A DNA stretch of 64,000 nucleotides from Augochlora pura (Eukaryota > Arthropoda > Insecta > Hymenoptera > Halictidae), in NCBI RefSeq assembly GCF_028453695.1, contig NC_135777.1, forward strand, positions 13,257,714-13,321,713, in the 5' to 3' direction. This document shows, one piece after another, positions 60,171 to 64,000 of the stretch (position 1 is the stretch's first letter; each line of letters starts with the position of its first letter). The notes below the pieces were generated by a model that had not been told where the DNA came from, did no database searches, and saw nothing but the letters and a program-made list of their open reading frames with translations. The translations under genes and the position numbers were made by a program.

Positions 60171-60283
60171 CGTCGTCCTCTTCCTCATCGTCGTCCTCTT
60201 CGTCATCCTCTTCGTCGTCCTCTTCGTCGTCCTCTTCGTCGTTCTCTTCGTCGTTCTCTTCGTCGTCGTCTTCGTCGTCCTCT
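60171..60283. repeat. TCG/TCC/TCT repeat with 12-bp periodicity
   Basis: Degenerate repeats of the 12-bp unit CTCTTCGTCGTC. The plus strand translates as poly-Ser and the minus strand as Asp/Glu runs; both frames (59708-60319 plus, 59902-60300 minus) are mainly supported by this repeat. Confidence 0.9.
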
Positions 60284-61894
60284 GCCGATGCTAATGTCAT
60301 ATTTTACGTCGTGTCCTAGCAGCTACTCGTACCTCGTCCACAGGCAGGTGCTCGTTATTAAACGGTCGTGGAGAAAAATGAGGTAGGTACGAATTAAAGG
60401 GTGGGCCGGCGCGGCGATCCCGAACGGTGGCGCGCGACGTCTCGCGTAAATGAAATTCAAGTGACGTGCAAACATTTTCATTCCCATGGTCGACCGGATC
60501 GTCCCCGGACGAGAAATATTTGAGTTCGTCTGCGCGAGGGCCGGGGCTCCGGTTAGTAATTGGAATAATTTAGCCGATGGCTGGCCCGGGAATATCCTTT
60601 AGACAGTTTCCGTCTGACGGCGACACCGGCCCGCCTGTTCCGAGCCGCTGCATATATTCTTCTATCGCCGGCTTCCCGAACGATCGTGGATCTTCTTTTC
60701 GCTGGCCTTTCCACGTCAAGTCGCGTCGCTTCTTGCCGCGTCGATGGAGTCGCCCGCTTGTCAGCCGCCTGCTACCGATACTCTCTGTCTGTGCCGATCG
60801 ATATCTCGGTGCACGCGTCCGCCTCGTCCTTTTCGAAGGAACACTCCGAAATCGCGCGTGCTTCTTGGAGTCGTCGCGTCTCGTTCTATCCATCCATCTC
60901 GATACACGACTAAATGAGCAAACAGAAATACGAAATAAGCAACGGTTCCAGTAACAAGGTAAAAGCACACGTTATGAAACGCTTTCCAGGGGGTATAAGA
61001 TTATTATTGATTTTGCTACAACTGTAAAATGTTATTCTATGATATCTATATTACTTTTCGATAGATTGATGTTTCTGGATAAGGCAGCAAGTTTCGAAAT
61101 ATTTATTTGATACGAACAGAAGATTACGGAACACTATTTTTGTGCGGTCGTTGTGTTCCATAAACCCAAATAATGAAAAAGTATGTAGTAAGGAAAATGA
61201 CGTAATATGTAACAGTAAATTCTTGCTTAAAAACACCCGTGTTCGAACGAACATTATTTCCAGTTAATTGTTACGTAACGGTATTTACGAGGGCTCAAAA
61301 ACATGGGCAGAATTTTTACGTCCATTTTCATATGCTCTGTTCTATCCCTTATTATGTTGTTCGTGTTGTGTTTCAAGTAGACGACACGGTCGAGCAGTGT
61401 TTCATAATAGGTACTTCTACTTTAGTAGCTAGTTACAATAGTTTCCATAATTCCTTGCCGGGAAATTGTAGATCGTGAAAGGCTATAACAGAGTTAGTCG
61501 ACAGTTGTCGCAAAACAGCCTGAGATTAAGTGCGCGAGTTAGTGAGATGTGGCGACGACGTGTCTCATGCGCGATCATCGCCGCTCGATGCGCTGCGAGA
61601 CGCAGTCGCATGCATCGGTGCAACTCTATGCCCGCGAGGAGCAGGAACGTTTCAATTATTACCGGTTGATAATTGCGCAACTATTCCGAGTTGCCTGTTG
61701 ATTATCAAACTGAAATAAAAGCCAACGAGCCGCGTTATCCTTAAATAAGATCTCCCACGCGAAACACGATTACGCGATGGCATTTGGACAAAGATTAAAC
61801 AAGTTCGTGTGTGCTGCTCAAACGCAATCATTTCGAGCCATCACCTCGACATTAACTTGTAAATGGATCGGGTAACGAGTTCAATTGAGAAATT

Positions 61895-61922
61895 TATTTA
61901 TTTATTTCTTTATTTATTTATG
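61895..61922. repeat. (ATTT)n tetranucleotide repeat
   Basis: About seven TTTA units with one TTTC interruption. Confidence 0.8.
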
Positions 61923-64000
61923 AACAGGTTTAACTGTTCGATGTAACGAAAATGCAGATGAAACATCGATTTATGTAGGATGAAATAGTCTCAGCGAGAT
62001 CAATGATGTATTTAAATAGAATTTGGATAAAATGTCAGGACATTTGTAGTTCTTTCGTTTTAAACCATGAATGTAAAAAATAAGTTAGGAAGTAAATTAC
62101 AACGGTTAAGAGAAAGTAGCTTCGGATGAAATAATAGAGGCGAATGATGGACATATTACAATTCAGCTTACAGGATGCCGCACGGAGAAATTTATGTTGC
62201 ATACCTTCGAGTTTAGAGCAGTGATAACGATGATAATGGAATTGGGCACCGTTCCAGGAAAGATCGGCCGAAGAAATTAATTAGGGAATTCGTGAATGCG
62301 TCCCTGCGCGACGGCGACGGCGGCAACGAAAGGAGATCACGCCAAGGAGGTAAGCCCTTGTAAAGACAGCCAGCCAGTTCGTCTCCCTCTGTTCCCCGTG
62401 GACGACGTGTCCCGAGGCTGCTCTCTCCTCGTCAATCTTCAGAACACGGCTCTCTTTCTGCTCGGCTCGGCTCGGGCTGGTAACGTTACTTGCGTTGCAG
62501 CTGCTACTCGCAACGCGCGCGCCACGATTTAACCGTATCTGCTACCACGGCTGATACGTCTATCTACGGTGATATCGATAACCATACCGATCTCACGGCC
62601 CCGCTTCTCGGAACAATGACGGATCCGTCGGCGAATGGAGATCGATTAACCTCTCCCGGAAAAATGATCCCCGACGACGATCGATCCCCCTCGCGGGGAC
62701 CGACGATCGCAAATTCATACGATTGCCGCGGAATTTGTTTCAATCGTTTTCGGATACTCGCATTGCTCTGCTCTCGAATCTACAGAATCGTTACACTCGT
62801 TACATTCGTTTTACCGATCTTCAAGCTATTCGCTACCGTGTTGTATTTTCTCGCGAGTTCGCTCGCGAGGATCAAGTCCATTCAATCCCGTCGCAGGATT
62901 CTGTAACAAATTCCTCGTAAGATGCCGCGTGAAACTGTGGCGGGAGTAAGACTTGAATAATGCAAGCGACGAGCGAACTGCGCGGCGCTGCAGAGGTTTA
63001 ATTATTACGTGCATTCGTTGAACGCGGGACGCGGCTATTCGAACTCCGCGCGAGAAACACGACGACATCGCTGTTGCTTACTTCCGAGCATTTCGAGCCT
63101 TAAACGAATCCGCCCATAATCGATTTCGAGTATCTTGCTCTCCGCTCGGTAACCGTACACCGTACACAATTCCGCCGCAACCCTACGGTTGATTCGATTC
63201 CGTCTGGGTCGTACTAAAAACACATCCTAATCTAATCGGGGAGGGTTGGTCGTTTCATTAAGCGATCGGACGAGACGGATTCGATTGTGCGCTAACAATA
63301 CCGTCAGATATCGGCAATTTCATCAAGATTATGCCGTCGGGAAGAGAGGTTCGGCCGTCCGGCAGACAGTCAAGAACGCGTCCTCGACGGCCGCCGCTCG
63401 GCGAACATAAATTCTGTAGCCGTAATCGCTGCGGATTTTTCACCGCAGGCTCCTTAAACGGCTTCCGGTTTGCGTCACTCGTTACCGACGGCCTCGGCTC
63501 TACCCCCGCCGCGTTTCCTCCGATCACACGGACAATTATGGCGCTTTGAGGTTATCACGACAACGAGGGAGGTCCCGCCGTCGATCGATACGCCGGAATA
63601 TCGGCCCGATGAGCAGTTATCTCCCTTTGAGCTCGCGCCTCCTTCCGCTCGGAGATCCTCGGCATGCATAACGCGAACGCCCGATTGTATTCCGTGAATG
63701 CGTGATTAAGTTCACTTGGTCGGCGCCTGCGGAAATGCGTTTAAATTCCTTCGGCCGCGTCTCGAGATGTCGGAGCGTAACCAACCCCCTTCACCGTGAA
63801 TTACCGCTCGAGGAGGATCAACCTGTTCGTCAACCTGTTAACAAGCTGCCGAAACCGTCTACGAACTTCGCGCTATTTAATCGATCTTCAACGTCAACTT
63901 GTCGCAGTGGTTACCCACGTCAGGCCTCTTATTTTACCAACCCGATCCCGTAATTTTTTGACCCGCTTCTACAGAAAATTGCGACGGACACCTTCTACAC

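Larger units (their letters stand above)
56677..64000. other. Gene-free stretch to window end
   Basis: AT-rich at 56677-57130, 58680-59330 and 60900-61480; otherwise CpG-rich. It holds GA and TCG/TCC repeats, listed separately, and an (ATTT)n-like run at 61895-61922. TATAAATAG at 57761 followed by GGTGAGTC at 57781 is promoter- or splice-like, but without further support. Frames at 62296 and 62490 are discussed in findings. No gene is supported. Confidence 0.4.

Noticed and set aside
59708..60319. Long plus frame ending in poly-Ser, and 59902-60300 minus frame with Asp/Glu runs
   Set aside because: Length depends on the TCG/TCC repeat at 60171-60283; both strands are open because of the repeat.
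62490..62906. 138-codon plus frame with a hydrophobic C-terminal half
   Set aside because: No recognisable domain, start not supported, and composition explained by the local sequence; left as unsupported.

Overview
The window looks like nuclear DNA of an insect, most likely a hymenopteran such as a bee. This is an inference from three things: CpG-rich GC blocks alternating sharply with AT-rich blocks, many short TTAA-flanked inverted-repeat elements, and decayed jockey-like and BEL/Pao-like retroelement fragments. No bacterial or viral gene organisation is visible. No complete protein-coding gene could be supported. Most long open frames are arginine/proline-rich frames in GC-rich DNA or frames through simple repeats. 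The window is best read as intergenic and/or intronic DNA. A 100-base run of N (48477-48576) shows it comes from a gapped scaffold.

Layout. 1-3.9 kb: GC-rich start, then mixed DNA. 3.9-4.4 kb: a 489-bp element with 30-bp terminal inverted repeats; a related inverted copy lies at 28.5-28.7 kb. 4.4-12.6 kb: mixed DNA with one TTAA MITE (7811-8095) and a pair of strong hairpins (11133-11187). 12.6-15.7 kb: a long foldback with CCAAT motifs, a MITE carrying a palindromic 44-45 bp tandem array, and a third MITE. 15.7-26 kb: alternating blocks with microsatellites only. 26.0-26.9 kb: a MITE beside the decayed 3' end of a non-LTR retrotransposon. 28.9-29.05 kb: the best exon candidate, encoding a cysteine-rich C-terminus. 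31-34 kb: two more MITEs. 38.6-40.1 kb: a BEL/Pao fragment, an 8-bp minisatellite with 32-bp higher-order structure, an uncharacterised open frame and a tRNA-like sequence with a T-run. 42-44.3 kb: two MITEs in opposite orientation around another foldback, then a weak exon candidate. 49.8-50.1 kb: a probable second non-LTR fragment. 50-64 kb: alternating blocks, CT/GA tracts and one more MITE (56442-56676).

The strongest result is the set of nine TTAA-flanked inverted-repeat elements. Five belong to one family, and a different family in the window shares its odd palindrome GAGTC-N-GACTC. They look like non-autonomous piggyBac-type elements. Genes do not form a visible pathway here. The 28951-29046 exon and a few weaker exon candidates are the only pointers to host genes. 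Percent-like judgements come from reading by eye; no search or alignment program was run.
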